Shown here: positions 44,680 to 54,360 of the stretch, in pieces | How the letters are laid out: every line of letters begins with the position of its first letter | Numbering within the stretch: the first letter of the stretch is position 1 | Assembly: GCF_004138325.1 (NCBI RefSeq) | Contig: NZ_SBLB01000002.1 | Location: 1-64,000 of the forward strand | DNA length: 64,000 nt | From: Spirosoma sordidisoli | Lineage (GTDB): Bacteria > Bacteroidota > Bacteroidia > Cytophagales > Spirosomataceae | Reading direction: 5' to 3' | Program-made: the position numbers and the translations under genes | The notes under the pieces: generated by a model | What the model was told of the DNA's origin: nothing | The model's database searches: none | What the model saw: only the letters and a program-made list of their open reading frames with translations

Positions 44680-45867
44680 ATGAAGACCGTAGACGCCTAC
44701 AACTTTGCTGGCAAAAAAGCCCTTGTCCGGGTTGATTTTAACGTGCCGCTCGACAAAGAATTCAACATCACCGACGATACCCGCATCCGGGCAACGATCC
44801 CGACCGTGATGAAAATTGTCAATGATGGTGGGTCGGCCATACTGATGTCGCACCTGGGGCGGCCCAAAGGAGGCCCCGAAGAAAAATATTCACTCAAGCA
44901 TATCATTCCGGCGCTAAACGAAGCATTTGGCCGGGAGGTGAAGTTCGCTGACGACTGCATTGGTCAGTCGGCCGCGGACCTGGCAGCCTCGCTGCAACCG
45001 GGCGAGATTCTGCTGCTCGAAAACCTGCGTTTCTACAAGGAAGAGGAAAAAGGCGATGTAGCCTTTGCCGAAAAGCTTGCAAAACTCGGCGATGTCTGGG
45101 TAAACGATGCCTTCGGTACCGCTCACCGCGCCCACGCCAGCACCGCCGTGATGGGGCAGTTCTTTACCGACCGGGTGGCTGGTTACGTGATGGAAGCCGA
45201 GCTGGTCAACGCCAAAAAAGTGCTGGGCGAAGCCGAACGGCCTTTCACGGCGATTATGGGTGGGGCCAAAATTTCGGACAAGATCCTGATCATCGAGAAA
45301 CTGCTCGACACCGTCGACAACCTGATTATTGGCGGGGGGATGACCTATACCTTTACCAAAGCGCAGGGTGGTCAGATCGGTAAGTCGCTGCTCGAAGCTG
45401 ACAAGCAGGAGCTGGCGCTGGAGCTGCTGAAGAAGGCAGAGCAGAAAGGCGTCAAGATTTACATGCCTGTCGATAACGTCTGCGCCGATGATTTCTCGAA
45501 CGACGCCAACCGGCAGGTGGTGCGTACGGGGCAAATTCCGGATGGCTGGGAAGGCCTGGACATCGGACCCGAGACGGTGAAACTGTTCACGGAGGTCGTG
45601 CTGGCTTCGAAAACCATTCTCTGGAACGGACCTATGGGCGTATTCGAGTTCGAAAACTTCGCTACGGGTACAAACGCCATTGCCGAAGCGGTGGTAAAAG
45701 CTACCGAAGAAAACGGTGCTTTCTCGCTCATTGGCGGTGGTGATTCGGCTTCGGCCGTCAATCAGGCAGGCTACGGCGACCGGGTGAGCTACGTCTCTAC
45801 CGGCGGTGGTGCCCTGCTCGAGTACATGGAAGGCAAAACCCTGCCAGGCGTAGCGGCACTCGACTAA
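44680..45867 (+). CDS. pgk: Phosphoglycerate kinase
   Basis: A 395-aa protein of standard length with all landmarks: [49 protein letters not shown], the ATP-site [15 protein letters not shown] and the C-terminal GGGDSASAV...[13 protein letters not shown]. It transfers phosphate from 1,3-bisphosphoglycerate to ADP in glycolysis and works in reverse in gluconeogenesis. Monocistronic, with its own -7 element and a hairpin 13 bp after the stop. Confidence 0.97.
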   Translation: MKTVDAYNFAGKKALVRVDFNVPLDKEFNITDDTRIRATIPTVMKIVNDGGSAILMSHLGRPKGGPEEKYSLKHIIPALNEAFGREVKFADDCIGQSAADLAASLQPGEILLLENLRFYKEEEKGDVAFAEKLAKLGDVWVNDAFGTAHRAHASTAVMGQFFTDRVAGYVMEAELVNAKKVLGEAERPFTAIMGGAKISDKILIIEKLLDTVDNLIIGGGMTYTFTKAQGGQIGKSLLEADKQELALELLKKAEQKGVKIYMPVDNVCADDFSNDANRQVVRTGQIPDGWEGLDIGPETVKLFTEVVLASKTILWNGPMGVFEFENFATGTNAIAEAVVKATEENGAFSLIGGGDSASAVNQAGYGDRVSYVSTGGGALLEYMEGKTLPGVAALD

Positions 45868-45879
45868 ACGTCACACAAC

Positions 45880-45925
45880 CTATCCCACGTGGAGACGCGA
45901 GGGGTCTCGTCTCTACATGGGGTAG
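45880..45925. repeat. Palindromic REP/MITE-like element after pgk
   Basis: An imperfect palindrome of about 20-22 nt per arm (ctatcccacgtggagacg... against ...cgtctctacatggggtag) lies between the converging pgk and TPR genes. The gagacg/cgtctc core resembles interspersed palindromes seen in multiple copies in other Bacteroidota and cyanobacterial genomes. It could also serve as a bidirectional terminator. Confidence 0.5.
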
Positions 45926-45951
45926 CAGCAACAAGCCCGAAAATAAACGCC

Positions 45952-47472
45952 TTACAGTCCACCCAGGGCCGCTTTCGCTTTGTTGTCGACGCTGTTTTTG
46001 TACTCGTGGCGCTTGAAAGACAGGGCTTTTTCGAAGAACGACCGGGCGCGCGTCCGGTCGTTCTTTTGTTGGTAGATATAGCCCAGCTGAAGCGCCGAGG
46101 AGGCTCCAAACGAAAGATTCTGCTGCCGGGCTGCCGGGCTATCGGCCAGGGTCAGCGCCCGGCTCAGATAGGGAGCCGCTGTGTCGGGCGCGTTCCGGCG
46201 CTGGTAGATGCGACCCAGCCGGTAGTTGTACTCGATCTGTTCGGCCAGCGCCGGAAAACGCGCTTCGGTGTAAGGCCGAAGGTACGCCAGCGCGCTATCC
46301 GTATAGCCTCCATCAGCCGCCAGCCGCGCCCGCATCAGTACTTTCTGCTGGGCAGAGGGGCTGCGTTTCAGGTATTGTTCAGCCAGCCGCTGGGCGGCTT
46401 TGTCCGACTCGACGGCCTGCCGACCCACGCGGGTAACCTGCACGAGCAACGGCCGGGCGCTGGCGTCGGGTTCGTTAGCCAGCCACTGGCAGAGAAACAG
46501 TTTGTAATAGGAGTCCTTCAGGAAATTACGCCCCCGGTAGGTAGACAGAAATCGCTGAAAATGGCGTGTAGCGGTACCGTACTGCCCTTTTTGCAGGTAG
46601 ATGTCGCCCAGAATATTGTCCATAACGGGAATGGGCTGGTACGACGCAGCCGTAGGGCGAGCGTTCAGATACGTCAGCGCCTGCTCGCTATGACCGTTCT
46701 TCTGTTCTATCGTGGCTCCGAAGAAATGGAGCAGCAGATTATCCGGGTTAGCCCGAATCAGTTGCTGTAACGTCTGGCTGTCGGCTTCGGTGAAGCGGAG
46801 CACGTAAGCCCGTACCATCAGATCGATGAGCCGGGCCTCCAGACCAAAAACGGGATCGCGCTGCGCCCGGCTGATCTCCTGCTGCCCCTGCTGAATAGTA
46901 CCCCGCAGGCCGAGCAGGCTGGCTACCCAGCTATAGCTTTCCGGTACGGAGCCGATCATGATGTGCAGGGTTCCCAGCGACTTATAGGTGGGCAAAAAAT
47001 CCGGAAACCGTTTCTGGTTATCGGCCAGCAGTTTGTACGCGCGGATGACATCCCAGCTGGCGCTCATCTCTTTGCCAAACTTCAGCTTGATAAACGCCCA
47101 GTGGAGCCGCACTTCGGCCTGAAGCACCCGTTGCCAGGGCGACGTATCGTCCAGCGACTGCAGGCCGTCGAGCCGTTCGGCTTCGCGGTCGCTCCAGGTG
47201 GCAAACAGCTGATCATCGTCGGAGGTGACCAGCGTGAGCATGTCGGCGTAATCGTCGACGAAAATACGAATGCCGTTATGGGTTGGCTCGCGGGCCAGCA
47301 ATTGCCGGGCGGGCTGGACGTTGGCTTTCTGCAGATCGGTATAGACGCGCTGCAGCCCGGGTGTCCAGACAAAGTCCTGCGCCTGCACGGGGGCCGCCAG
47401 CCAGACGAGTACCCAAAAAACAACGGATCGACACAGGGTTTCTGGTAAGAAAGCTGTGTCGATCCGTCGCAT
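45952..47472 (-). CDS. Secreted TPR-repeat protein
   Basis: A 506-aa protein with a signal peptide (about 15-32, ending APVQAQ) followed by helical repeats over its whole length; clear TPR units include PVMDNILGDIYLQKGQYG, EQIEYNYRLGRIYQRRN and GASSALQLGYIYQQKND. The extended domain before the repeats resembles Bacteroidota proteins distantly related to the IML2/DUF3808 type. Probably periplasmic; partner unknown. It lies 15 bp downstream of the zinc-ribbon gene, likely in one operon with it and NIF3. Confidence 0.75.
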   Translation of the reverse strand: MRRIDTAFLPETLCRSVVFWVLVWLAAPVQAQDFVWTPGLQRVYTDLQKANVQPARQLLAREPTHNGIRIFVDDYADMLTLVTSDDDQLFATWSDREAERLDGLQSLDDTSPWQRVLQAEVRLHWAFIKLKFGKEMSASWDVIRAYKLLADNQKRFPDFLPTYKSLGTLHIMIGSVPESYSWVASLLGLRGTIQQGQQEISRAQRDPVFGLEARLIDLMVRAYVLRFTEADSQTLQQLIRANPDNLLLHFFGATIEQKNGHSEQALTYLNARPTAASYQPIPVMDNILGDIYLQKGQYGTATRHFQRFLSTYRGRNFLKDSYYKLFLCQWLANEPDASARPLLVQVTRVGRQAVESDKAAQRLAEQYLKRSPSAQQKVLMRARLAADGGYTDSALAYLRPYTEARFPALAEQIEYNYRLGRIYQRRNAPDTAAPYLSRALTLADSPAARQQNLSFGASSALQLGYIYQQKNDRTRARSFFEKALSFKRHEYKNSVDNKAKAALGGL

Positions 47473-47487
47473 CAGAGTAGGCTGTAC

Positions 47488-48243
47488 TTAGCGTCCGCGG
47501 CCTACTACAGCCGGCTCGGGAACGCCTTCTACATCGGCAAAAATCCGTCCGCAGTGTTCGCAAACGATGATCTTTTTCTTGTCTTTGATGTCGGCCTGGC
47601 GCTGGGGTGGTACTACGTTGAAGCAGCCGCCACAGGCTCCGCGTTTCACCATCACAACGGCTAGTCCGTTGAGGGCGTTACCGCGAATTTTGTTGTACGA
47701 GTTCAGCAGTCGCGGCTCAATGGTCGTTGCCTGCTGGTCGCGCTGCCGGATCAGTTCTTTCTCCTCTTCCTGACTTTCGGAGGTAATCTGATCGAGCTCC
47801 TGCTTTTTGGCTTTCAGGTCTTCTTTCCGTTCGTTCAGGGCTTCCTGGGTCGTCTTGATCTCCTCTTCTTTGCCCCGAACCCGAAACTGGGCTTCGCTGA
47901 TCCGTTTATCGGCCAGCTCGATCTCGAGCGACTGCAGTTCGATTTCTTTCGAGATCGCATCAAACTCGCGGTTGTTGCGGACGTTCATCTGCTGATCCTT
48001 GTATTTGGTGATCAGCTTCTCGGCGTCTTTCTTGGCAACCCGGTTCCGCTCGATTTCCTCGTCCAGCGTTTTGATTTCGGCCTGGAACTTCCCGATCCGC
48101 GTCTCGAAACCGGCAATATCGTCTTCCAGATCGCGCACCTCTTCGGGCAAACCTCCCCGGATTTTTATGAGTTCGTCGAGTTGAGAGTCGAAGGATTGCA
48201 GTTTCAGAAGAGCGTCTAGTTTTTGCGCAATCGTCAGTTCCAT
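47488..48243 (-). CDS. Coiled-coil protein with C4 zinc ribbon
   Basis: A 251-aa protein. Residues about 10-185 are a long antiparallel coiled coil (heptad-rich, Glu/Lys/Gln). The C-terminal zinc ribbon has four Cys in two pairs (GACGGCFN and VCEHCGR). This family is widespread next to NIF3-like genes; homologues have been linked to ribosome or RNA-related functions, but the role is not settled. NIF3 starts 18 bp upstream, supporting a functional pair. Confidence 0.85.
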   Translation of the reverse strand: MELTIAQKLDALLKLQSFDSQLDELIKIRGGLPEEVRDLEDDIAGFETRIGKFQAEIKTLDEEIERNRVAKKDAEKLITKYKDQQMNVRNNREFDAISKEIELQSLEIELADKRISEAQFRVRGKEEEIKTTQEALNERKEDLKAKKQELDQITSESQEEEKELIRQRDQQATTIEPRLLNSYNKIRGNALNGLAVVMVKRGACGGCFNVVPPQRQADIKDKKKIIVCEHCGRIFADVEGVPEPAVVGRGR

Positions 48244-48260
48244 TCGGAATGTATTTAGTG

Positions 48261-49361
48261 CTACGTGAAGTATTGTACCGGATTCGTGTCTATTCCGGAT
48301 AAAATTACCGCAAAAGTAGTGAATTTTTTTGCCAAAAGCCCGCCGATCAACTCTTTCGTACAGACTTCGCTTTCATAATGGCCAATGTCGCAGATGATTA
48401 GGCGACCTTCGGCGTCGAAGAACTCATGATACTTATAGTCGGCTGTAACAAAGGCATCGGCTCCGGCGCGCAGGGCATCGGCCAGTAAAAAGCTACCCGC
48501 TCCGCCACAAACGGCAATACGCTGTATGGGGCGGTCGGGGAGGGCGGTATGGCGGATGAGGGGCAACTGCATCGTTTCTTTCAGATACGTGAGCCAGTCC
48601 GCGCCCGTCATTGGCGCTGGGAGGTTGCCCACGGCGCCTGACCCGACGGTCTGATTGCTGTTGGTGAGGGCGTACAGATCGTAGGCCGGCACCTCATACG
48701 AATGCGCCTGCTTCATGGCTGCCACAATAGCGCCTTCCAGATGGGTCGGCAGCAGCACTTCAAGCCGCTGCTCCTGCACGGTTTCATCGCGATCTACTGC
48801 CCCTACAACCGGATTGGCTCCGCTTAGGGGTCTGAACGTTCCCGTTCCGCCCACCCGAAACGAACAGTGGTCATAGGCCCCAATGCGGCCCGCCCCGGCC
48901 TCATACACAGCCCGCAAGACCGCCGGCAGGTCGGCGTCGGGGGTGTAGACAACGAGTTTGCTCAACGTCTGCGCTTTGGGCGCCAGAATCTGCACCTGCT
49001 GCAGGCCCAGCTTTTCCGCGATTTTTGCGTTGACGCCCCCGGCCACATTGTCCAGGTTGGTATGGCTGGCGTAGATGGCCACCTCGTTTTTTATGGCTTT
49101 AATGACCGTTCGCTCTACGTAATTTTTTCCATTCAGTTTTTTCAGCCCCCGGAAAACGATAGGGTGGTGTGCCACAACCAGGTTACACCCCCTGGCTAAG
49201 GCTTCGTCGATAACGGCTTCGGTGGCGTCGAGGGTAACCAGCACGCCGGTGATGAGCGTGTTGGGGTCCCCTACAATCAGGCCGGCATTATCATAGGATT
49301 CCTGATAGGCCAGGGGGGCAATGGTTTCCAGATAAGCGGTAAGCTGGCGGATGGTTGTCAT
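48261..49361 (-). CDS. NIF3-like dinuclear metal-centre protein
   Basis: A 366-aa protein of the NIF3/YqfO family (GTP cyclohydrolase I type 2 homologue). Metal-binding landmarks are VVAHHPIVFRGLKK (about 63-76), SHTNLDNV and the C-terminal ICDIGHYESE. The length shows the PII-like insert between the two halves, as in Bacillus YqfO. It forms toroidal hexamers; catalytic function is uncertain. First gene of a probable operon with the zinc-ribbon and TPR genes. Confidence 0.9.
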   Translation of the reverse strand: MTTIRQLTAYLETIAPLAYQESYDNAGLIVGDPNTLITGVLVTLDATEAVIDEALARGCNLVVAHHPIVFRGLKKLNGKNYVERTVIKAIKNEVAIYASHTNLDNVAGGVNAKIAEKLGLQQVQILAPKAQTLSKLVVYTPDADLPAVLRAVYEAGAGRIGAYDHCSFRVGGTGTFRPLSGANPVVGAVDRDETVQEQRLEVLLPTHLEGAIVAAMKQAHSYEVPAYDLYALTNSNQTVGSGAVGNLPAPMTGADWLTYLKETMQLPLIRHTALPDRPIQRIAVCGGAGSFLLADALRAGADAFVTADYKYHEFFDAEGRLIICDIGHYESEVCTKELIGGLLAKKFTTFAVILSGIDTNPVQYFT

Positions 49362-49508
49362 AAATAGAAAAAACGATTGGTCGAAAATTACACCCTTCGG
49401 CTGGTTTCCCCAAAATCGACTCGTTGCGACTAATGCCTAACGGCTTGCCTTCGCTCAGATTGTCAGTAACTTATCCGCTTGTCACTGCTAGACCAACCTT
49501 ACCCAATC

Positions 49509-50666
49509 ATGAAACTGTTACTTCTTTCCGCTCTTTTTTTGCCGTTGTTGTCTACCGTTATGGCTCAGACTGACCCACCTCCCAAACGATTGCTCGTGGT
49601 GTCGGGTGGTGGGGCGCGGGGGGCCTGGGGAGTTGGAATCGCTAATTTTCTGGATTCGACCGGAAAACGCTATGCCCACGTAGTTGGCACCAGTACCGGT
49701 AGTCTGATGGCTCCACTGATCCTGCTTCGTAAATACGATGTGCTTAACCGGGCCTATACGTCCGTGACGCAAAAAGATATTTTTACCGTTAACCCGTTCA
49801 ATAAGCGAGGGGCCATTCGGCTGCTGAATGCCCTGTGCCGATTCAACAAACCCTCGTTGGGAACGACCGAAAACCTCCGGAATCTGATCCGTACGTTCGT
49901 TACGCCAGCCGATTATGCTCAGATCCGTACCAGTCCGCTGGGCCTTGACTTTACAGTGTCAGTGGTGAACCTCCGAACCCTCGAAGCGGCCTATAAGTCG
50001 GCCAGTCAGCATTCCGATTATGAAGAAATGGTAAACTGGACCTGGGCATCGGCCAACCAGCCCGTATTTATGTCGCCTTATATCACCAGAAATGAAGCAG
50101 GTGCTGACGATTTTTGGGTCGATGGTGGTGTTAGAAATCCAATTCCGATTCGGGAAGGCCTGCAACTGGCATTCGACAAGCGGTACGAAGCCGTCGACGT
50201 AATTATAAATAGCCTGCCCAGCGCCGACGAACCCGCAGCCAGCTGGCCCGATGGGAAAGCCACCGTCTTCAAGGCGCTCACCCGGACACTAGCTACCTAC
50301 GGTAGTGGCACCCGCGAAATGAATATAGCCATTGGGCGGTTGCTGAACAGACTGAATCAACTCACCCTCCCGCAACTGGCTGAACAGGCTTCGCTGAGCA
50401 GCCAGCCAGTAGGGACTGAAGCTGCCGAACCAAGCCTGGTGCTGACGTTTTATTTTATGCCGCACGACCTGTACGCGCTGATTCCGAACGAGCTGATATT
50501 TGACCCGGCCACCATGACTACCCTGCTGGAGGCAGGCCGTCGCGGGCGATACGTTACCCAGGTACAGGAGGCCATAGCTACCCCCGGCTTACCCGTTGAA
50601 GGAACCTACTCCTTTCAGCTGTCAAGAACGACACTGGGGCGGTTGTTAAGGGAGCTAAATCCCTAA
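49509..50666 (+). CDS. Secreted patatin-like phospholipase
   Basis: A 385-aa protein. The start at 49509 (MKLLLLSALF) gives a signal peptide ending VMAQ. The catalytic elements are intact: oxyanion loop GGGARGAWG (33-41), nucleophile S62 in GTSTG and the Asp of the dyad in DGG (D205). Such enzymes hydrolyse acyl esters of lipids. The export signal points to periplasm or surface, unlike cytoplasmic RssA-type patatins. It converges on accC with 10 bp between stops. Confidence 0.87.
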   Translation: MKLLLLSALFLPLLSTVMAQTDPPPKRLLVVSGGGARGAWGVGIANFLDSTGKRYAHVVGTSTGSLMAPLILLRKYDVLNRAYTSVTQKDIFTVNPFNKRGAIRLLNALCRFNKPSLGTTENLRNLIRTFVTPADYAQIRTSPLGLDFTVSVVNLRTLEAAYKSASQHSDYEEMVNWTWASANQPVFMSPYITRNEAGADDFWVDGGVRNPIPIREGLQLAFDKRYEAVDVIINSLPSADEPAASWPDGKATVFKALTRTLATYGSGTREMNIAIGRLLNRLNQLTLPQLAEQASLSSQPVGTEAAEPSLVLTFYFMPHDLYALIPNELIFDPATMTTLLEAGRRGRYVTQVQEAIATPGLPVEGTYSFQLSRTTLGRLLRELNP

Positions 50667-50676
50667 TGCTGTCCGA

Positions 50677-52182
50677 CTACCCGATTCGGTTGGTTTTCCA
50701 TTTACTTCTCGACGCCATTGGCCTCTCATTAACTGCTTCGCTGCGTCTGGGGGTGTTTGTTTCCAGCAGCCAGGCCGCCAGCACAGCCGCCACGCTGGTT
50801 TCATTGGGGTCCGGGCTGGTAGTGGTCAGCATTTCCGGTTTGAAGTAGTTGGCAACAAAGCCGGTATCGAACTGACCCGACCGGAAGGCCTCATGCTCCA
50901 TCACGAACCGGCCAAAGGGGAGTGTCGTCTGAACCCCCGAAATCTGGTATTCGTCAATAGCCCGGATCATTTTCTGGATGGCCTCGTCGCGGCTGTCGCC
51001 GTAGGTAACGAGCTTGGCGATCATCGGATCGTAATAAATCGGGATGGCCATCCCCTGCTCAAACCCATCGTCGACCCGCACACCATTTCCCTGGGGACGA
51101 ACGTAGGTGTCGAGCGTGCCTACGTCGGGCAGAAAGTTATTGGTCGGGTCTTCGGCATAGACCCGTACTTCAATGGCGTGCCCTTTGATGTGCAGATCTT
51201 CCTGCCGGATGGTCAGGGGTTTCCCTTCGGCAATGTAGATCATCTGTTTTACCAGGTCGACGCCCGTAATCTGTTCGGTAACGGGGTGCTCGACCTGAAG
51301 GCGCGTGTTCATCTCCAGGAAATAGAAGTCGAGCTGATCATTGACGATGAACTCCACCGTACCGGCCCCGTAGTAGCCGCAGGCGCGGGCTACATCGACA
51401 GCCGCCCGGCCCATGGCGTCGCGGATGTCGGGTGTCAGGATCGCCGAGGGGGCTTCTTCAACGACTTTCTGATGGCGTCGCTGTACGGAGCATTCGCGTT
51501 CGAAGAGATGAATGATATTGCCGTGCTGATCGCCCAGGACCTGAATTTCGACGTGCCGGGGCGAGGTGACGTACTTCTCAATGAACACCGACCCGTCGCC
51601 GAAGGCCGATATGGCTTCGCTGACAGCGCGGTCCATCTGCTCGTCGAATTCGGCATCGCTTTCAACAACCCGCATGCCTTTGCCCCCGCCCCCGGCCGAG
51701 GCTTTGATCAATATTGGGTAACCAATCTGGGCCGAAATGGCCTTGGCTTCGGCCCGGTCGGTAATGGCGCTGGGCGTGCCGGGAACCATCGGGATATCGT
51801 ACCCGGCCACGGCGGCTTTGGCGGCCAGTTTACTGCCCATAACCTCGATGCTTTCCGGTGAGGGGCCGATGAAAATCAGGCCGGCCTCCCGCACCTGTCG
51901 GGCAAAAGCCGCGTTTTCGGAGAGGAAGCCATAGCCGGGGTGAATAGCATCGACGTTGAGCCGCTTACAGACATCAATGATGGTGTCGGCTCGCAGGTAC
52001 GATTCGGAAGAGGGGGCCGGCCCCACGCAAACGGCTTCGTCGGCGTAGCGGACATGAAGGGCGTTACGGTCCGCTTCTGAGTAGATCGCAACGGTTTGTA
52101 TGCCCATTTCGCGGGCGGTACGCATGATCCGAAGGGCAATTTCGCCCCGGTTGGCGACCAGTAGTTTATGGATGGCTGGCAT
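50677..52182 (-). CDS. accC: Biotin carboxylase
   Basis: A 501-aa protein from MPAIHKLL at 52182. ATP-grasp landmarks are LVANRGEIALRIMRTA, the Gly-rich loop KASAGGGGKGMRVV, ERECSVQRRHQKV and MNTRLQVEHPVTE. It carboxylates biotin on its carrier protein for malonyl-CoA (or another acyl-CoA) synthesis. AccB is usually next door but is absent here, and the C-terminus (about 455-501) is longer than in E. coli AccC. It could therefore serve acetyl-CoA carboxylase or a propionyl-CoA carboxylase encoded elsewhere. It is divergent from the serine palmitoyltransferase-like gene. Confidence 0.93.
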   Translation of the reverse strand: MPAIHKLLVANRGEIALRIMRTAREMGIQTVAIYSEADRNALHVRYADEAVCVGPAPSSESYLRADTIIDVCKRLNVDAIHPGYGFLSENAAFARQVREAGLIFIGPSPESIEVMGSKLAAKAAVAGYDIPMVPGTPSAITDRAEAKAISAQIGYPILIKASAGGGGKGMRVVESDAEFDEQMDRAVSEAISAFGDGSVFIEKYVTSPRHVEIQVLGDQHGNIIHLFERECSVQRRHQKVVEEAPSAILTPDIRDAMGRAAVDVARACGYYGAGTVEFIVNDQLDFYFLEMNTRLQVEHPVTEQITGVDLVKQMIYIAEGKPLTIRQEDLHIKGHAIEVRVYAEDPTNNFLPDVGTLDTYVRPQGNGVRVDDGFEQGMAIPIYYDPMIAKLVTYGDSRDEAIQKMIRAIDEYQISGVQTTLPFGRFVMEHEAFRSGQFDTGFVANYFKPEMLTTTSPDPNETSVAAVLAAWLLETNTPRRSEAVNERPMASRSKWKTNRIG

Positions 52183-52325
52183 TACGTATGTTGATAAAGG
52201 AACCGCCCCAGGCGGCTTTTCCAGACGCAGATTTACGCAAAGATGGGCAAAGGGTGAACACGCTGCCAACAAATGCGTACCGACGGCGAACCGGATCGGT
52301 CAAAATCGAATTTATGAGGTGCAAT

Positions 52326-52356
52326 TTTGTCCGAGAAAAAGTTAACCGTACTTTTG
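52326..52356 (+). promoter_or_regulatory. Consensus promoter of the serine palmitoyltransferase-like gene
   Basis: TTTG (52326-52329), a 19-nt spacer and TACTTTTG (52349-52356) match the Bacteroidota housekeeping promoter exactly. It lies 50 nt before the GTG start at 52407. Confidence 0.75.
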
Positions 52357-52406
52357 CACTTATGGCTTTAAAAACAAGGGTTTAACCCATAAAACGACAA
52401 TAAAAA

Positions 52407-53711
52407 GTGGATTTATTCGAGAAACTGCGCACCAACCTAGGCCCAATCGGCTCGCCGGCACGGGAGTTTAATGGCCACCACTATTTTGCATTTCCTAAAC
52501 TAGAAGGTGAGCTGGGCCCCCGGATGCGCTTTCGGGGAAAAGAGGTACTGAACTGGAGTTTGAATAACTACCTGGGGCTGGCCAACCACCCTGAAATTCG
52601 TCAAGCCGATGCCGACGCTACGGCGCAGTGGGGGCTGGCTTATCCGATGGGCGCCCGTATGATGTCCGGTAACTCAGACCTGCACGAGCAATTTGAAAAA
52701 GAACTGGCGGAGTTTGTTGGCAAAGAAGATGCTTTCTTGCTCAACTACGGATATCAGGGCGTTATGTCGGCCATCGAAGCCGTGGTCGACCATCGGGACA
52801 TCATTGTTTACGACGCCGAAAGTCATGCCTGCCTGATCGACGGTATCCGGCTCCACAAGGCGAAGATGGGTGACTATTATAAGTTCAACCATAACGACAT
52901 GGCCAGTCTGGAGAAAAACCTCCAGCGAGCTACCCGGCGCGTAGCCGAAACGGGCGGCAGCATTCTGGTCGTTACCGAAGGCGTTTTTGGGATGTCGGGT
53001 AAGGTAGGGAGTCTGGACAAGATCGTAGCGCTGAAAGAAAAATACGAGTTCCGGTTGCTGGTCGACGATGCACACGGTTTCGGCACTATGGGCGAAACGG
53101 GTGCGGGCGTTGGCGAAATGCTCGGCTGCCAGGCTGGCATCGATCTGTATTTCTCGACGTTTGCCAAGTCGATGGCAGCGATCGGGGCGTTCATTGCCGC
53201 CGACCATGACATCATCATGTACCTCAAATACAACATGCGGTCGCAGACGTACGCGAAAGCGCTGCCCATGCCTTACGTAGTTGGCGGCCTGAAACGGCTG
53301 GAGATGGTACGGCGGTCGTCGGAGCTGCGCGATAAACTCTGGACCAACGTTCGCGCCCTGCAGGACGGACTGCGTGAGCGTGGTTTCGATATTGGCGATA
53401 CACAGTCGCCGGTAACGCCGGTGTTCCTGCAGAACATTGAAGGGGGCGTGGCCGAAGTAGCTACCCTGACCATGGATCTGCGCGAGAATATGGGTGTGTT
53501 CTGTTCGATCGTTGTGTATCCGGTTGTACCCAAAGGAACGATCATGTTGCGTATCATTCCAACGGCGGCTCACACCCTGGACGATGTGAACTATACGCTG
53601 GATGCTTTCTCCAAAATGGGCGAAAAGCTCAAGAATGGCCTCTATCGTCAAAATTCAACGATTACGGCCCCAAAAACGGTCGAAATGTCAGCCGAAGCGG
53701 CATCTGAATAA
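52407..53711 (+). CDS. Serine palmitoyltransferase-like alpha-oxoamine synthase
   Basis: A 434-aa PLP enzyme from a GTG start. Fold type I landmarks are LNWSLNNYLGLANHPE, DDAHGFGTMGETGAG and the PLP-lysine K254 in STFAKSMA. The alpha-oxoamine synthase family includes KBL, BioF, HemA and serine palmitoyltransferase (SPT). The N-terminal extension and absence of biotin genes nearby favour SPT, which starts sphingolipid synthesis in Bacteroidota, over BioF. Substrate is inferred. Its promoter is the best consensus match in the window. Confidence 0.82.
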   Translation: MDLFEKLRTNLGPIGSPAREFNGHHYFAFPKLEGELGPRMRFRGKEVLNWSLNNYLGLANHPEIRQADADATAQWGLAYPMGARMMSGNSDLHEQFEKELAEFVGKEDAFLLNYGYQGVMSAIEAVVDHRDIIVYDAESHACLIDGIRLHKAKMGDYYKFNHNDMASLEKNLQRATRRVAETGGSILVVTEGVFGMSGKVGSLDKIVALKEKYEFRLLVDDAHGFGTMGETGAGVGEMLGCQAGIDLYFSTFAKSMAAIGAFIAADHDIIMYLKYNMRSQTYAKALPMPYVVGGLKRLEMVRRSSELRDKLWTNVRALQDGLRERGFDIGDTQSPVTPVFLQNIEGGVAEVATLTMDLRENMGVFCSIVVYPVVPKGTIMLRIIPTAAHTLDDVNYTLDAFSKMGEKLKNGLYRQNSTITAPKTVEMSAEAASE

Positions 53712-53856
53712 GGTTTTTTGGAGAAAAGTTGCATTTTTCAACTAATTTTTTGGCTCACCTATTGCGCTGTATAGGAGAATCACTAAATTTCAGCCGAAAA
53801 ACCGCGTTTTTAGCGGGATTTGGGCATTTTTCACACTTAAACCCATACGCATCGCT

Positions 53857-54042
53857 ATGGCACGCTTCGATGAAGTAAAGAATCTGGTTATGTCGCTGGA
53901 AGGTGATTTCGAGAAGTTCTACGAAAAAAATAACCAGGCCGCCGGTACTCGTGTTCGTAAAGGAATGCAGGATCTGAAGACACTGGCGCAGACCATTCGC
54001 TCGGAAGTTCAGGACACCAAGAACAAAGCCGAGAAAGCGTAA
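53857..54042 (+). CDS. Histone H1-like (Hc1-type) protein
   Basis: A 61-aa Lys-rich helical protein (MARFDEVKNLVMSLEGDF...; RVRKGMQDLKTLAQTIRSEVQDTK). It matches the Hc1-like family of small nucleoid proteins common in Bacteroidota; chlamydial Hc1 compacts DNA. It lies 145 bp after the SPT-like gene and may be read from the same transcript or its own. A strong terminator follows. Confidence 0.8.
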   Translation: MARFDEVKNLVMSLEGDFEKFYEKNNQAAGTRVRKGMQDLKTLAQTIRSEVQDTKNKAEKA

Positions 54043-54104
54043 ATCACCCGGGCAGTCTGTCCTACTGATAGCGCATCCGGCCGTTTTGGCCAAACCAATC
54101 TATC

Positions 54105-54139
54105 CCCGCCCGGCTGCTAGCCCGGCGGGTTTTTTTTTC
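54105..54139 (+). terminator. Rho-independent terminator
   Basis: A GC-rich hairpin (cccgcccgg against ccggcggg, one bulge) is followed by nine T. It ends the Hc1-like transcript. Confidence 0.85.
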
Positions 54140-54160
54140 ACCGGCTGGTGGGAATGCGTC

Positions 54161-54298
54161 GCCGTGGTTTGTGTCCTCACGGACCACAGTAGGGAGGGGT
54201 ACCTGGAGGAAGTTCGTTGCTGACGCGCATGTGGTCCGTGGGGACACGGACCACGGTGGTGAGAGATAATGGGGACCGACCGCACAGACCACGGTGGG
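54161..54298. repeat. Palindromic ggtccgtg repeat cluster
   Basis: The motif cacggaccac occurs at 54178-54187 and 54245-54254, with its exact complement gtggtccgtg at 54231-54240; the last two form a 10-bp hairpin with a 4-nt loop. A 15-mer beginning cacggaccacggtgg (54245) recurs with one change at 54283. Together with the terminator this fills the 318-bp gap between the Hc1-like and MaoC genes; no gene was seen in it. Confidence 0.65.
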
Positions 54299-54360
54299 TT
54301 CGGGCGGGGCAGGATGGGAGGCTGAGCCGGAAAGCCGGTCAGCGTGTTTGGCACCCGCGT

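Noticed and set aside
50893..51861. A 322-codon plus-strand frame opposite accC
   Set aside because: Antisense to conserved ATP-grasp sequence; Gly and Phe rich shadow with no family.
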